From NCBI RefSeq assembly GCF_001007935.1, contig NZ_CP011451.1, forward strand, positions 868,001-932,000: a stretch of 64,000 nucleotides of DNA, read 5' to 3'. The translations under genes were made by a program, and so were the position numbers. Source of the stretch: Nitrosomonas communis (GTDB taxonomy: Bacteria; Pseudomonadota; Gammaproteobacteria; Burkholderiales; Nitrosomonadaceae). Under the pieces are notes generated by a model that was given only the letters and a program-made list of their open reading frames with translations, did not search any database and was not told the DNA's origin. Shown one piece after another: positions 1 through 10,953 of the stretch; the stretch's first letter is position 1; each line of letters starts with the position of its first letter.

Positions 1-1609
1 CCTTGATGCGCTCACCCAATACTTCTTTCATTTTTGTGGTGAGTTCCTTATACCCATCGGCTTCTTTTTCTTGTTCTTTTTTTTCTGCTTCGTCTTCTAA
101 TTTACCGAGATCAAGGCTGCCTTTGGCTACTGATTGGAGAGACTTACCGCCATATTCGGATAAATTGGCTACTAACCATTCATCTACACGCTCGGATAGG
201 AGTAAAACCTCAATTCCCTTTTTGCGGAATATCTCCAGATGCGGGCTGTTTCGAGCAGCTTTTAGGCTATCGGCGGTCACGTAATAGATTTTTTCTTGTC
301 CCTCTTTCATGCGTGCAACATAATCATCAAGCGATACCGTTTGCTCGTCAGTATCACTGTGAGTTGAAACAAAACGTAGTAATTTAGCGATACGCTCGCG
401 ATTAGCATAATCTTCACCTACACCTTCCTTCAATACCTGCCCAAATTCCTTCCAGAAGGTTGTGAACTTATCGCGATCCTCTTCTTTATCACTACTAGCA
501 AAGTCTTCAATCAATCCAAGAATTTTCTTGACTGAGCCAGCTCGAATATTGTCAATATCTTTTGATTCTTGCAGAATTTCGCGCGAAACATTGAGTGGTA
601 AATCATTAGAATCAATGATCCCACGCACAAAACGTAAGTAATTCGGCAATAATTTTTCTGCGTCGTCCATGATAAAAACGCGCTTAACATACAGTTTGAT
701 ACCGTGACGACGTTCACGATCAAATAAGTCAAAGGGTGCACGCGATGGGATGTAAAGTAACTGCGTGTATTCTTGCTTACCTTCTACCTTGGCATGAATA
801 TAAGCCAGTGGGGGTTCAAAATCATGAGCGGCATGTTTATAGAATTCTTCATATTGCTCCTTTGTAATCTCACTTTTTGATCGCGCCCACAAAGCACTGG
901 CTTGATTAATGGTTTCATCTTCTTCAGTAATTTTATATTCATTACTCTCTTGCGACCATTCTTCTTTCTTCATCACAATGGGCAACGTAATATGATCTGA
1001 ATATCGGCGAATGATTGATTTCAACCGGAAACCACTCAATAGCTCGTCTTCATCTTCTCGTAAGTGCAAAATTATTTGGGTGCCACGATCTTTCTTTTCC
1101 ACTGTTTCTAGCGTGTAATCTCCCTCTCCAGTCGATTCCCACTGCACTCCATGTTCGGGTGTCAGGCCGGCACGCCGTGTAATCAGTGTTACTTTATCTG
1201 CTACGATAAATGCAGAATAGAAACCTACCCCAAACTGCCCGATCAAATGGGCATCTTTGGCTTGATCACCTGTTAATGAATTAAAAAATTCTCGTGTACC
1301 TGACTTGGCAATTGTGCCAATGTTATCAATGACCTCCTGACGGGACATGCCAATACCATTATCTGAAATAGTAATAGTGCGCGCCTCTTTGTCATAACTT
1401 ACAAGAATTTTTAGATCAGAGTCTGACTCATATAAAGCAGCATCTGTTAACCCTTCGAAACGTAACTTATCAGCCGCGTCTGAAGCATTTGAGATCAACT
1501 CCCGTAAAAATATTTCTTTATTGCTGTATAAAGAATGAATCATTAACTTTAAAAGCTGTTTGGCCTCAGCCTGAAAACTCATATGTTCTTTGTTTATTGC
1601 AGCCTGCAT
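1..1609 (-). CDS. htpG: Chaperone HtpG (Hsp90), C-terminus outside window
   Basis: Bacterial Hsp90, an ATP-driven cytosolic dimeric chaperone. Translation from the ATG at 1609 gives an N-terminus containing [20 protein letters not shown] and then [15 protein letters not shown], the N-box of the GHKL ATPase fold. DNGIGMSR and [10 protein letters not shown] follow further on. A good ribosome site (AGGAG, spaced seven bases) precedes the start. About 536 residues are present, against a usual length near 630-640, so roughly the last 100 residues (dimerisation domain) lie off the left edge. The frame is open throughout. It is transcribed divergently from the next gene with about 150 bases between them, which must hold both promoters. 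Confidence 0.97.
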   Translation of the reverse strand, partial: MQAAINKEHMSFQAEAKQLLKLMIHSLYSNKEIFLRELISNASDAADKLRFEGLTDAALYESDSDLKILVSYDKEARTITISDNGIGMSRQEVIDNIGTIAKSGTREFFNSLTGDQAKDAHLIGQFGVGFYSAFIVADKVTLITRRAGLTPEHGVQWESTGEGDYTLETVEKKDRGTQIILHLREDEDELLSGFRLKSIIRRYSDHITLPIVMKKEEWSQESNEYKITEEDETINQASALWARSKSEITKEQYEEFYKHAAHDFEPPLAYIHAKVEGKQEYTQLLYIPSRAPFDLFDRERRHGIKLYVKRVFIMDDAEKLLPNYLRFVRGIIDSNDLPLNVSREILQESKDIDNIRAGSVKKILGLIEDFASSDKEEDRDKFTTFWKEFGQVLKEGVGEDYANRERIAKLLRFVSTHSDTDEQTVSLDDYVARMKEGQEKIYYVTADSLKAARNSPHLEIFRKKGIEVLLLSERVDEWLVANLSEYGGKSLQSVAKGSLDLGKLEDEAEKKEQEKEADGYKELTTKMKEVLGERIK

Positions 1610-1761
1610 AGTTTTCTCCTTAAAAAATGCGGTAACATTGTGGGGATGAATTAATAAATTTCAAGTTGAAAATTAAATATGGATACCAATATTTTTTAAT
1701 TTTCATCCTTTAACTAAGAAATATCTAATCAAAATAACAATCATCCTAATAAACGCATGCT

Positions 1762-2865
1762 ATGAAATTGTCCCTATTTTTAACTCTTTCTATTCTTATT
1801 TTTGGCAATTACACACAAGCTGCTGCCCAAGAAGTGGATTTGCCCCTTGAAAAAATCAAATTACCACCCGGTTTTTCCATCAGCTTATGGGCGAAAGTAC
1901 CTGATGCTCGCGCGCTTGCAATAGGTGACAAAGGAACGGTATTTGTCGGATCAAAATCTGCGGGCAATGTTTATGCTATCACGGATCATCATGGTAAACG
2001 GCAGATTAGAACCATTGCCAGCAATCTTAAATTACCTTCTGGTGTTGCATTTCATCAAGGAGCATTATATGTGGTAGCAATCAACCGGATCCTTCGTTAT
2101 GATCAGATTGAAGAAAATCTTGATCAGCCACCTCAGCCTACGGTTGTAATCGATAGTTTTCCTAAGGAATCCTTTCATGCAGAGCGTTTTATTGCTTTTG
2201 GTCCTGACGATTTGCTCTACGCCTCAGTAGGCGCTCCTTGCGATGCTTGTGAAGCAGATCAGTCTCAGTATGCACTCATTTCACGCCTCATGCCTGATGG
2301 AAGTAATTATGAAATTTTTGCTCAAGGTGTACGCAATTCGGTTGGATTTGACTGGCACCCTAAAACAAAGGAATTATGGTTTACGGATATCGGAAGGGAC
2401 TGGATGAGTGGCAGTTTGCCTCCGAATGAGCTTAATCATGCGCCTAGTAAAGGTATGCACTTTGGTTTTCCCTATTGTCATGGTAAAAACACTCTTGACC
2501 CCAAATTTGGAGCAAAGCGTGGCTGTGAACGATCTACCCCACCTACCGTTGAGTTAGACGCAAATGTATCTCCAATGGGAATGCGATTTTATACAGGCGA
2601 CATGTTTCCACCAGAATACAAAAATCAGATTATTATTGCTGAGCATGGTTCTTTGAATCAGCGCACACATAATGGTTATCGACTGGAATGGGTGTATCTG
2701 GAAAATAACAAAGTACTCAGAAAAGAAATATTTGCAGAGGGTTGGCTAGAAAATGGAAAGGCGTGGGGAAGACCAGTGGATATACTCATCATGCCAGACG
2801 GTGCTTTGCTCGTATCTGACGATGAAGCAGGCGCTATTTACCGAATTAGCTATACTAAATCATAA
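1762..2865 (+). CDS. Secreted PQQ-type glucose/sorbosone dehydrogenase-like protein
   Basis: A 367-residue protein with a clear signal peptide (about residues 1-22, ending TQAAAQ), so it is periplasmic. The rest is a six-bladed beta-propeller of the glucose/sorbosone dehydrogenase family (COG2133 style). Seen: LPPGFSISLWAKVPDARALA near the N-terminus, LPSGVAFHQGALYVV, an ARG/FDWHP-like blade (RNSVGFDWHPKTKELWFTDI) and a closing VDILIMPDGALLVSDDEAGA. Members can be PQQ-linked sugar oxidoreductases, but many are uncharacterised and the substrate cannot be read from sequence. Two Cys pairs (CDAC; CHG...RGC) may form disulfides. It stands alone, divergent from htpG. Confidence 0.85.
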   Translation: MKLSLFLTLSILIFGNYTQAAAQEVDLPLEKIKLPPGFSISLWAKVPDARALAIGDKGTVFVGSKSAGNVYAITDHHGKRQIRTIASNLKLPSGVAFHQGALYVVAINRILRYDQIEENLDQPPQPTVVIDSFPKESFHAERFIAFGPDDLLYASVGAPCDACEADQSQYALISRLMPDGSNYEIFAQGVRNSVGFDWHPKTKELWFTDIGRDWMSGSLPPNELNHAPSKGMHFGFPYCHGKNTLDPKFGAKRGCERSTPPTVELDANVSPMGMRFYTGDMFPPEYKNQIIIAEHGSLNQRTHNGYRLEWVYLENNKVLRKEIFAEGWLENGKAWGRPVDILIMPDGALLVSDDEAGAIYRISYTKS

Positions 2866-2910
2866 AATAAGACTGCACCATACAGGAAAGCAGCAAATTA
2901 TTAGAGGGCA

Positions 2911-2942
2911 CCGCTAAAATGTTCCGCTACATTTTCTGGCGG
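2911..2942. other. Imperfect inverted repeat, possible terminator, in a 375-bp spacer
   Basis: Downstream of the dehydrogenase, CCGC-t-AAAATGT pairs with ACATTTT-ctg-GCGG around a six-base loop. It could end transcription of the upstream gene, but no clear T-run follows, so this is tentative. The rest of the spacer (2866-3241) holds repeat copy A and nothing else recognised. Confidence 0.3.
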
Positions 2943-2950
2943 AGCAGTTT

Positions 2951-3051
2951 ATGTCATTTCTAAATTAAACCCGACTTTGTCTGCTTTCCTTACCGTATTA
3001 TTTATGCTGCCTACGACTCGTCTTTGTACTATCTTAATGTGCAAATGGAAT
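2951..3051 (-). repeat. MITE-like 103-bp repeat, copy A (degenerate)
   Basis: Compared with the copy at 32527, the same order of words is present (CATTTCTAAAT, GACTTTGTCTGCTT, CCGTATTAT, CTGCCTACGACTCG, AAATGGAAT) with many substitutions. The element is 101 bp. It is the most decayed copy in the window and therefore probably the oldest. It lies between the dehydrogenase gene and the end of the nuo operon. Confidence 0.6.
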
Positions 3052-3241
3052 GCATCCGTTAAATTGTTGGTATTCAGTCAAACATCCACTCTGCTAGAAC
3101 ATAGTGATTTAGTTCTGGATAAATGATTGCTCGGATGTAATAGCAGCTTCAAGTTGACTGTTTGCCATAAGAAAAAATACCGTCACCAGTTAGAAAAGGT
3201 TAGGTTATTTATCAGATTGATAGCTGGTTTAGTCTATATCT

Positions 3242-4681
3242 CTACTGCTGGATAGCATAAAGACTCAGTCCCATAAGCGTTTGTGGAAAAATACCCAACA
3301 TGATCACTGCCAAACCATTAATGCCGATCAAAACCTTGATATCCATTCCAGTCGAAATAGGCTTGTCGATTTCAGGTGCATCGAAATACATCAACTTAAT
3401 AATACGTAAATAATAAAATGCACCTATCAATGACAGCATCACGGCTACTACAGTCAGCCATATATAGCCAACTCCTAATACAGCTTGCAGAACAGCCAGT
3501 TTGGCATAAAAACCAATCATCGGCGGTATCCCTGCCATGGAAAGCATCAATAACATCATGATCAAAGCCAACCAGGGGCTACGCTGATTCAGTCCTTTAA
3601 AATCACTGATATTCTCAGACTCAAAGCCTTCTCGTGAAAGCATCATGATGATGCCAAAAGCACCTAACGTCATTAACACATAGGCCGCAACATAAAATAA
3701 TGATGAGCTATAACCATTTTCTCCAGCAGCAATAAAGCCAAATAACACAAAACCCATATGTGATATGGTCGAATAGGCCAACATCCGTTTAATGTTAGTT
3801 TGCGCAATAGCGACGAGATTACCAATGACCATCGATGCCACCGCCAGAATGACTAACATACCTTGCCAGTCAGCTACCAACTCTCCTAATCCGTCAATGA
3901 GCAATCTCATCACAAAACCAAAACTCGCTAGATTGGGAGCGGAACCCACAAAGAGTGTCACCGCAGTAGGTGCCCCCTGATAAACATCTGGAGCCCACAT
4001 ATGAAAAGGAGCTGCGTAGAGCTTAAAGCCAATGCCTGCCACAATAAACACCAGGCCAATTATTAATACTGCATGATCAATTGTGCCTGATTGGATAATC
4101 TCTGCTACCTTTGAAGTATGCAAACTACCTGTTGCACCATACACCATGGACATGCCATACAGTAAGAAGCCTGAAGCCAGCGCACCTAATACAAAAAATT
4201 TCATAGCTGCTTCGGTAGCAACAGTTGAATCTCGCTGTAAAGCAACCATTGCATAAAGCGAAAGTGAAAGCAGTTCTAACCCCAAATAGAGAGTCAAAAA
4301 ATGGCTGGCCGAAATCATGACCATCATCCCAAGTGTCGCAAACAAGGCAAGGCTAAAAAACTCACCTCGAAACATTCCCCTTACACCGATGTAAATGCGC
4401 GAATAGATCAATACGGCCGCTACTGTTGCATAAACCATCAACTTAAGGATGTCTGACATTGCGTCATCGATAAACATACCTGAAAAGGTATAGTTGGCTT
4501 CTGAAGAGAAAGTAGTTAACGTGAGAATTGCACAACCGATTAATGTGAGCTGTGCCAGAAAAAAAGCTAAATAACGTCTCCTTTCTCCCACGATTAGATC
4601 AGTAAGCATCACCACACATACCATTACCAGCAAAAATATCTCTGGATAAGCAGGAGTCAAATCAGGCGTCAGAAAATCCAT
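3242..4681 (-). CDS. nuoN: NADH-quinone oxidoreductase subunit N
   Basis: Antiporter-like membrane subunit of complex I, 479 residues with about 13-14 predicted membrane spans. Family residues are visible: the Lys-bearing helix around [20 protein letters not shown] and the later [18 protein letters not shown] block. It is the last gene of the operon. In ammonia oxidisers complex I is thought to run in reverse, driving NADH formation from quinol with the proton gradient; that is family knowledge, not visible here. The ATG at 4681 is the only good start, and 49 bases separate it from nuoM. Confidence 0.97.
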   Translation of the reverse strand: MDFLTPDLTPAYPEIFLLVMVCVVMLTDLIVGERRRYLAFFLAQLTLIGCAILTLTTFSSEANYTFSGMFIDDAMSDILKLMVYATVAAVLIYSRIYIGVRGMFRGEFFSLALFATLGMMVMISASHFLTLYLGLELLSLSLYAMVALQRDSTVATEAAMKFFVLGALASGFLLYGMSMVYGATGSLHTSKVAEIIQSGTIDHAVLIIGLVFIVAGIGFKLYAAPFHMWAPDVYQGAPTAVTLFVGSAPNLASFGFVMRLLIDGLGELVADWQGMLVILAVASMVIGNLVAIAQTNIKRMLAYSTISHMGFVLFGFIAAGENGYSSSLFYVAAYVLMTLGAFGIIMMLSREGFESENISDFKGLNQRSPWLALIMMLLMLSMAGIPPMIGFYAKLAVLQAVLGVGYIWLTVVAVMLSLIGAFYYLRIIKLMYFDAPEIDKPISTGMDIKVLIGINGLAVIMLGIFPQTLMGLSLYAIQQ

Positions 4682-4730
4682 TAATTGTCCTTCAAATTCT
4701 GGGGAATTATCTAATAGGTTATTAAAGTTG

Positions 4731-6215
4731 TTATAGCTTGCTATGTGTCATATGTTCCAGCAAATTACCAACAGTAGCCTGCATTATTTCTGTCAAAGGG
4801 AACGGATAGACTCCTAACCATAATACTGCGAAGGCCAGAATTGCTAATAACATAAATTCACGTTTGGAAATATCTTCTAGTGTTTCTACATTTACATTTG
4901 CCACAGCACCAAATACGACACGCTTATACATCCACAATGTATAAGAAGCTCCCAGGATAAGCGTCATTGCAGCAAAAAATGCATACCAGAAATTAACTTT
5001 GATGGTTCCCATAATGACCATGAATTCTCCTACAAAACCACTCGTACCAGGTAAACCTGCATTAGCCATAGCGAATACCATGAAGAAAGCAGCAAATATA
5101 GGCATTTTGTTAATCACACCACCATAATCAGCAATCTGACGTGAGTGTAATCTGTCATATAGTACACCTACGCATAAAAACATTGCTCCGGAAATGAATC
5201 CATGCGAAATCATCTGTACCATGGCCCCTTCTATTCCCAAATCGTTCAATAGAAAAAAACCAAGTGTTACAAAACCCATATGCGATACCGATGAATAAGC
5301 AATAAGCTTTTTCATATCTTGCTGCATCAATGCGACTAATCCAATATAGACTACCGCAATCAACGATAATAAGATCATTAAATCAGCAAGATATAAACTC
5401 GCATCAGGTGCAATTGGCAATGAGAATCGCAGAAAGCCATAACCACCCAGCTTCAGTAATATAGCAGCTAACACGACCGACCCGCCCGTAGGGGCTTCAA
5501 CGTGGGCATCCGGTAACCATGTGTGCACCGGCCACATCGGTACTTTGACAGCAAATGCGAGTAAGAACGCAATAAATATTAATATTTGCGGTGTCATGGC
5601 CAGTGGTAGCTGGTGGTAATCCAGTATTGAGAAACTACCATTAGAGGCGTAATACAAATAAATAAGGGCGATGAGCATCAACAATGAACCAAGCAAGGTA
5701 TATAAAAAGAATTTGATCGCTGCATATACTCTGTTGGGGCCGCCCCAGACACCAATAATAATGAACATGGGAATCAGCGAAGCTTCCCAAAAAGTATAGA
5801 AAAGTACTGCATCCAATGAAGCAAAAACACCATTGACTATGCCTGACATAATCAAGAAAGCACCTAAATACTGGGAAACACGTTGACGAATGACTTCCCA
5901 TCCGGCTATTACGATTAAAGGTGTAATAAAGCAATTCAGTAAAATTAGTGGCATAGATATGCCATCAATACCTAAATGATAATGCACATTCAGTCGCTCA
6001 AACCAAACATGATTTTCTATAAATTGCATCGTGCTCAATGAAGGATCAAAATGCATATAGAGCGGTAGCGCTACAATAAACCCAAAGATTGATCCGACGA
6101 GGGAGAGCCAGCGTGCTAATAAAGGATTACGATCATTGCCAATTGCCAAAACAATTAGACCAACAATAATAGGCAGCCAGATAACTAAACTTAATAGCGG
6201 GAATCCAAACAGCAT
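4731..6215 (-). CDS. nuoM: NADH-quinone oxidoreductase subunit M
   Basis: Proton-pumping, antiporter-like subunit of complex I, 494 residues and highly hydrophobic. Characteristic blocks are [18 protein letters not shown] (pumping Glu), [20 protein letters not shown] (Lys and the helix-breaking Pro-Asp) and [18 protein letters not shown]. Length is normal for the family. It lies between nuoL (101-base gap) and nuoN, with nothing unusual. Confidence 0.97.
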   Translation of the reverse strand: MLFGFPLLSLVIWLPIIVGLIVLAIGNDRNPLLARWLSLVGSIFGFIVALPLYMHFDPSLSTMQFIENHVWFERLNVHYHLGIDGISMPLILLNCFITPLIVIAGWEVIRQRVSQYLGAFLIMSGIVNGVFASLDAVLFYTFWEASLIPMFIIIGVWGGPNRVYAAIKFFLYTLLGSLLMLIALIYLYYASNGSFSILDYHQLPLAMTPQILIFIAFLLAFAVKVPMWPVHTWLPDAHVEAPTGGSVVLAAILLKLGGYGFLRFSLPIAPDASLYLADLMILLSLIAVVYIGLVALMQQDMKKLIAYSSVSHMGFVTLGFFLLNDLGIEGAMVQMISHGFISGAMFLCVGVLYDRLHSRQIADYGGVINKMPIFAAFFMVFAMANAGLPGTSGFVGEFMVIMGTIKVNFWYAFFAAMTLILGASYTLWMYKRVVFGAVANVNVETLEDISKREFMLLAILAFAVLWLGVYPFPLTEIMQATVGNLLEHMTHSKL

Positions 6216-6316
6216 GATTATTCCATTTCGTTTACATGTAAATGCGTTTTTGTTTTTTTAGAGCACCATGAAAACTACATCCGGTACTTTGTCTTCTTTT
6301 CTCACACTATTTCTTT

Positions 6317-8263
6317 TCAGAAATAGTAAAGCCACAAGCTCATTAAAATGAAGATGCCCCCAATCATGGTAAATGCATAATGATATATGTAACCTGATTG
6401 GAAACGCCGTGCCACAGAAGCTGTCAAAGCAACTACACGTGCTGTTCCATTGACAAAAAATCCATCTATGATTTTGACATCACCGATTTTCCACAAAGCA
6501 GATCCGAGTGCGCGCGTTCCACCTGCAAATACCCATGAATAAATCTCATCGATAAAATATTTGCGGTCAAGCAATGTATAGATTGGCCCTGATAATCTCC
6601 TGATTTTGCCAGGCCATTCTGTTTTATATAAATATAGAAACCAAGCAGTGAAGATCCCACCAAGGGAAAGCCAGAAAGGTGCCGTTGAGAATGCATGCAG
6701 CATCATTCCGATGACACCGGTAAATTCTGCTTCTAATTTTGCAACCGCTCCATGTTCCGGAAGTATCTGAATAGCTCCAGCAAAATAATCACCAAATACC
6801 ATTGTTCCTATCAGCCAACCAGCAGCAACAGTCGGCACAGCCAATACGATAAGCGGAACGGTCACAACCCATGGAGACTCATGCAAATGCTCACGCGTAT
6901 GGTCATCCATTCGTGGTTCGCTATGAAACGTCAGAAACATTAAGCGGAAAGTATAAAGTGCGGTAACAAATACTGTAGCGAGTACGCAAAAATAAGCAAA
7001 TTCTGCACCTGGAATATTGGCAAATTTCGCTGCTTCGATAATGGCATCTTTAGAGAAAAACCCAGAAAAGCCGGGTACACCTGCACTGGCTAGCGCAGCA
7101 ACAAACATCGTCCAGTAAGTGATGGGCATGTATTTCTTTAATCCTCCCATCTGACGCATATCTTGCTCATGATGCATGGCGATAATCACTGAGCCTGCAC
7201 CAAGAAATAGTACTGCCTTGAAAAAGGCATGAGTCATAAGATGAAAAATAGCAATCGAATAAGCCGAAGCCCCTAATGCTACTGTCATGTAACCAAGCTG
7301 CGATAAGGTAGAAAATGCAATTACACGTTTAATGTCATTTTGTACGACGGCAACCAACGCCATAAATAAGGTCGTAATAGCGCCTATTATCAGGATGACT
7401 GATAACGCTGTTTCAGACAATTCAAATAGAGGCGACATCCGGGCAACCATAAAGATACCGGCAGTTACCATAGTAGCTGCATGAATTAAAGCGGATATCG
7501 GGGTAGGGCCTTCCATAGAATCAGGTAGCCACACATGTAATGGGAACTGAGCAGATTTTCCCATAGCACCAACAAATAACAAAAGACATATCGCTGTCAT
7601 CAACATCCAGGGTTGTCCCGGTATGATTTCTATGAAATGCGAAGCCATATGATTTGCGTGAGCGAAAACGATTTCGTAATCAAGCGTTCCAAAATACATC
7701 AGGACTAATGCAATGCCCAGCAAAAAACCAAAATCTCCAACGCGATTAACCAGAAAGGCTTTCAAGTTGGCGTATATCGCAGTGGGGCGTGTATACCAGA
7801 AACCGATAAGTAAATAAGAAACAAGTCCTACCGCTTCCCAGCCAAAGAAAAGCTGTAAGAAGTTATTAGACATCACTAGCATCAGCATGGAAAAAGTAAA
7901 CAGCGAAATATAACTAAAAAACCGCTGATACCCAGGATCACCATGCATATAACCAATGGTGTAGATATGTACCATCAACGACACTAGCGTCACCACCACC
8001 ATCATGGTAGCAGTCAGTAAATCGATTAAGAATCCGATCTCTAAATGAATATCTCCCAATACCATCCAGGTATACACACTACCATTATAGGTATTTCCCT
8101 GGTAAGCATCGAAAAAAATGATTAAAGAAGCGACTAGAGATATGAAAACTAAGAAGATTGTCGTTCGATGACTCCAAATTGTGCCTATGAAACGACCGAA
8201 TAGCCCAGCTATGATTGCACCCATCAGTGGCGCCAGCGGGACCAGCAAATAAAGTTTTTCCAT
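6317..8263 (-). CDS. nuoL: NADH-quinone oxidoreductase subunit L
   Basis: Largest membrane subunit of complex I, 648 residues. It is antiporter-like with the long C-terminal lateral helix seen in the family. Diagnostic blocks are FFGWEAVGLVSYLLIGFWY, GKSAQFPLHVWLPDSMEGP and KRVIAFSTLSQLGYM. The C-terminal region (LDRKYFIDEIYSWVFAGG, then a final membrane span) is typical and full-length. It sits between nuoK (71-base gap) and nuoM. Confidence 0.97.
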   Translation of the reverse strand: MEKLYLLVPLAPLMGAIIAGLFGRFIGTIWSHRTTIFLVFISLVASLIIFFDAYQGNTYNGSVYTWMVLGDIHLEIGFLIDLLTATMMVVVTLVSLMVHIYTIGYMHGDPGYQRFFSYISLFTFSMLMLVMSNNFLQLFFGWEAVGLVSYLLIGFWYTRPTAIYANLKAFLVNRVGDFGFLLGIALVLMYFGTLDYEIVFAHANHMASHFIEIIPGQPWMLMTAICLLLFVGAMGKSAQFPLHVWLPDSMEGPTPISALIHAATMVTAGIFMVARMSPLFELSETALSVILIIGAITTLFMALVAVVQNDIKRVIAFSTLSQLGYMTVALGASAYSIAIFHLMTHAFFKAVLFLGAGSVIIAMHHEQDMRQMGGLKKYMPITYWTMFVAALASAGVPGFSGFFSKDAIIEAAKFANIPGAEFAYFCVLATVFVTALYTFRLMFLTFHSEPRMDDHTREHLHESPWVVTVPLIVLAVPTVAAGWLIGTMVFGDYFAGAIQILPEHGAVAKLEAEFTGVIGMMLHAFSTAPFWLSLGGIFTAWFLYLYKTEWPGKIRRLSGPIYTLLDRKYFIDEIYSWVFAGGTRALGSALWKIGDVKIIDGFFVNGTARVVALTASVARRFQSGYIYHYAFTMIGGIFILMSLWLYYF

Positions 8264-8334
8264 CTATGTTATGAAATATTAATTGTTAGTTATCAAACAG
8301 TTCTGTATTTGTAAAGAAGCAAAAACTTACCTTC

Positions 8335-8640
8335 TCAGCCTTTCAGCTCATCTAGGTCATCCACATTAATGGTACGCAAATTACGAAAGAGCACTACCAG
8401 TATGGCAAGCCCAATAGCCGCTTCTGCAGCTGCCACAGTAAGGATAAAGAAAACAAAAATCTGCCCGGCTACATCCTGGAGAAAATGAGAAAAAGCAATA
8501 AAATTGATATTGACCGCCAATAGCATTAATTCGATTGACATTAACAGAATAATCACATTTTTTCTATTGAGGAAAATACCAACAACGCCTATCGCAAACA
8601 ATATTGCACCAAGAACGAGATAATGAGATAACGATATCAA
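8335..8640 (-). CDS. nuoK: NADH-quinone oxidoreductase subunit K
   Basis: A 101-residue subunit with three membrane spans, the canonical NuoK length. The two conserved membrane glutamates lie in [14 protein letters not shown] and [12 protein letters not shown], and both are implicated in proton transfer. The C-terminus ([15 protein letters not shown]) is typical. It is the fourth-last gene of the nuo operon. Confidence 0.96.
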   Translation of the reverse strand: MISLSHYLVLGAILFAIGVVGIFLNRKNVIILLMSIELMLLAVNINFIAFSHFLQDVAGQIFVFFILTVAAAEAAIGLAILVVLFRNLRTINVDDLDELKG

Positions 8641-8704
8641 CTAACCACCTTTTAATCTGAATGTATATAATGAATGGTTTTATTTTTATATCAGCGTACG
8701 ATTT

Positions 8705-9310
8705 TTATTCTTTGCTCTCGGAAGGGATAGAAATTATTCTTAATCGGTCTTCTCGTTTAACTGCAACTTGCTTTGAAGGGTTCGGTGATCTTTTATCGGT
8801 ACGATGGCGTAAAGTAAGCGCAATCGCTGCCACCATTGCTACCAGTAAAATAACTGCTGCTAATTCAAAAGCATAGACATACTCGGTATATATCAAGCGA
8901 CCTAATTCTTTGGTATTACTATAATCCGCCCCATGAGGTTGTGGAACGGGCATATTATCTAGATTGAACTGCTTTCCCATCAAGACCATGCCTATTTCAA
9001 TAGCTAAAACTAGCGATAATAATGCACCAAATGGAAACCATTTCCAAAAACCTTCACGCAATTGCTCAAGATTAATATCCAGCATCATGACGACGAATAG
9101 GAATAAAACCATGACAGCGCCCACATAAACCAACACCAATGTAATAGCAAGAAACTCAGCTTCCAGAAGCAACCATATTCCAGCAGAACTAAAAAAAGCA
9201 AGCACTAACAGCAAAGCTGCATAGACTGGATTACGCAAGGTAATGACCCCTAGTGCAGACAAAACCAATATCCCGGAAAAAAAATAAAATAAAAAATCCT
9301 GAAAGTTCAT
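8705..9310 (-). CDS. nuoJ: NADH-quinone oxidoreductase subunit J
   Basis: A 201-residue membrane subunit with five predicted spans. The central helix with VLVYVGAVMVLFLFVVMMLD is the NuoJ/ND6 signature, including the conserved Tyr-Val-Gly-Ala. The last 30 residues form a hydrophilic basic tail, common in proteobacterial NuoJ. It lies 18 bases after nuoI and before nuoK. Confidence 0.95.
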   Translation of the reverse strand: MNFQDFLFYFFSGILVLSALGVITLRNPVYAALLLVLAFFSSAGIWLLLEAEFLAITLVLVYVGAVMVLFLFVVMMLDINLEQLREGFWKWFPFGALLSLVLAIEIGMVLMGKQFNLDNMPVPQPHGADYSNTKELGRLIYTEYVYAFELAAVILLVAMVAAIALTLRHRTDKRSPNPSKQVAVKREDRLRIISIPSESKE

Positions 9311-9328
9311 GTGTGTTAATTTATATGT

Positions 9329-9817
9329 TTATCGATAAGGTGCATCTGCTTCTCTGTCTTTTGCGATCTGCGCTTCATAACGATCTCCAAATGCAAGTAG
9401 CATTTCTTTTGTATACATCAGATCACCTTGCTTTTCGCCGTGGTATTCAAAAACACGAGTTTCAACGATCGCATCAACCGGACAAGCTTCCTCACAAAAA
9501 CCACAATATATACACTTAATCCCGTCAATATCATAACGAGTCGTACGCCGAGTTCCATCTTCTCGCTCTTCTGACTCAATGGTAATGGCTAATGCGGGAC
9601 ATACCGCCTCACATAATTTACAAGCGATACAACGTTCTTCTCCATTAGGATAACGACGTAACGCATGCAATCCACGGAACCGTGGTGATAGAGGTGTTTT
9701 CTCCTCAGGATAATGTACCGTTATCTTGGGCGCAAAAAGATAGCGTCCAGTAACTTTCATTCCTTTTAATAATTCAAACAGAAAAAAGGATTTAAAAAAA
9801 TGCTTAATACGTTCCAT
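9329..9817 (-). CDS. nuoI: NADH-quinone oxidoreductase subunit I (8Fe ferredoxin)
   Basis: A 162-residue peripheral subunit carrying clusters N6a and N6b, which pass electrons towards N2. Both Cx2Cx2Cx3CP motifs are intact: Cys63, 66, 69, 73 ([12 protein letters not shown]) and Cys102, 105, 108, 112 ([12 protein letters not shown]). The amphipathic N-terminus ([16 protein letters not shown]) is the usual membrane-contact segment. It is placed 14 bases downstream of nuoH. Confidence 0.97.
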   Translation of the reverse strand: MERIKHFFKSFFLFELLKGMKVTGRYLFAPKITVHYPEEKTPLSPRFRGLHALRRYPNGEERCIACKLCEAVCPALAITIESEEREDGTRRTTRYDIDGIKCIYCGFCEEACPVDAIVETRVFEYHGEKQGDLMYTKEMLLAFGDRYEAQIAKDREADAPYR

Positions 9818-9831
9818 TTCTCTTCCTCCCT

Positions 9832-10932
9832 TTATTTAAACCATAAATTCAGTGGGAACAACTCCTTAATCGATTCAGGGAGCTGTAATAGTATGCCTAA
9901 TAGAACAATCCATATCAAAGTAATCGGTATAAATATCTTCCAACCAAGACGCATAATTTGATCATAACGATAACGCGGAAAAGTAGCTCGGAACCACAGG
10001 AAGAAAAATAACATAAACGCTATTTTCATTAACAGCCATATAATCCCTGGTATTAAGTTAAACGGTGCAATATTCAAGGGAGGAAGCCAGCCACCTAAAA
10101 ACATGATACTGGTAAGTGTCGCAACCAAAATCATATTGGCATATTCTGCCAAGAAAAAGACAGTAAACGCCATTCCTGAATAATCAACATGGAATCCAGC
10201 TACAATTTCTGATTCACCCTCGGCAACATCGAATGGAGCACGGTTTGTCTCGGCTACACCAGAGATAAAATAGACCAGGAACATAGGAAATAGAGGGATT
10301 AAATACCAATTCAGTAAACTATCACCTTGTTGCCCTTTAACAATATCTCCCAAATTCAGACTTTCAGCCATCATTAATACACAAACGAGCGCAAAACCCA
10401 TCGCTAATTCATATGAAACCAACTGTGCCGCTGATCGCATCGATCCCAGAAACGCATATTTAGAATTAGAAGCCCATCCTGCTATGATCACCCCATACAC
10501 ACCCAATGAAGTCATCGCTAAAATATAGAGCAAGCCAGCATTGATATCAGCAAGCACGAGTTCGGGCGAAAAAGGTACCACTGCCCATGCTGCAAGGGCC
10601 GGTGCGATCGTAAGAATAGGTGCGAGTAGAAACAAAAACTTGTTGGCACCAGTGGGGATGATGATTTCTTTCATGATCGCTTTTACCGCATCTGCGATAG
10701 GCTGACCCCAACCACGCAACCATGGAATACCGAAAAAAGTGACTCGATTAGGCCCTACCCTAATCTGCATGTAAGCAATGATCTTACGCTCAGCAAATGT
10801 GAGATAGGCAACTGCCAAAAGTAACGGCACAACAATCACAAAGATATAGAAAAGGTTCTTTGCCAGAATAAAAACTGTCATGCCCCATTCAGAACCAAAC
10901 ATCTGTTCAAACAGTTGTTGTGTATAGTCCAT
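9832..10932 (-). CDS. nuoH: NADH-quinone oxidoreductase subunit H
   Basis: Membrane subunit forming the quinone pocket between the arms of complex I. It has about eight spans and 366 residues. Family blocks are seen: [34 protein letters not shown] and [20 protein letters not shown]. The ATG at 10932 ([13 protein letters not shown]) is preferred over the in-frame TTG one codon upstream. It lies 21 bases after nuoG. Confidence 0.96.
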   Translation of the reverse strand: MDYTQQLFEQMFGSEWGMTVFILAKNLFYIFVIVVPLLLAVAYLTFAERKIIAYMQIRVGPNRVTFFGIPWLRGWGQPIADAVKAIMKEIIIPTGANKFLFLLAPILTIAPALAAWAVVPFSPELVLADINAGLLYILAMTSLGVYGVIIAGWASNSKYAFLGSMRSAAQLVSYELAMGFALVCVLMMAESLNLGDIVKGQQGDSLLNWYLIPLFPMFLVYFISGVAETNRAPFDVAEGESEIVAGFHVDYSGMAFTVFFLAEYANMILVATLTSIMFLGGWLPPLNIAPFNLIPGIIWLLMKIAFMLFFFLWFRATFPRYRYDQIMRLGWKIFIPITLIWIVLLGILLQLPESIKELFPLNLWFK

Positions 10933-10953
10933 CAACGAATCTCACTCGTATTA

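Noticed and set aside
3792..3980. Plus-strand frames inside the nuo genes (for example 3792-3980, 11470-11853, 15896-16144)
   Set aside because: They lie antisense within well-conserved nuo genes and have no family resemblance or ribosome site.
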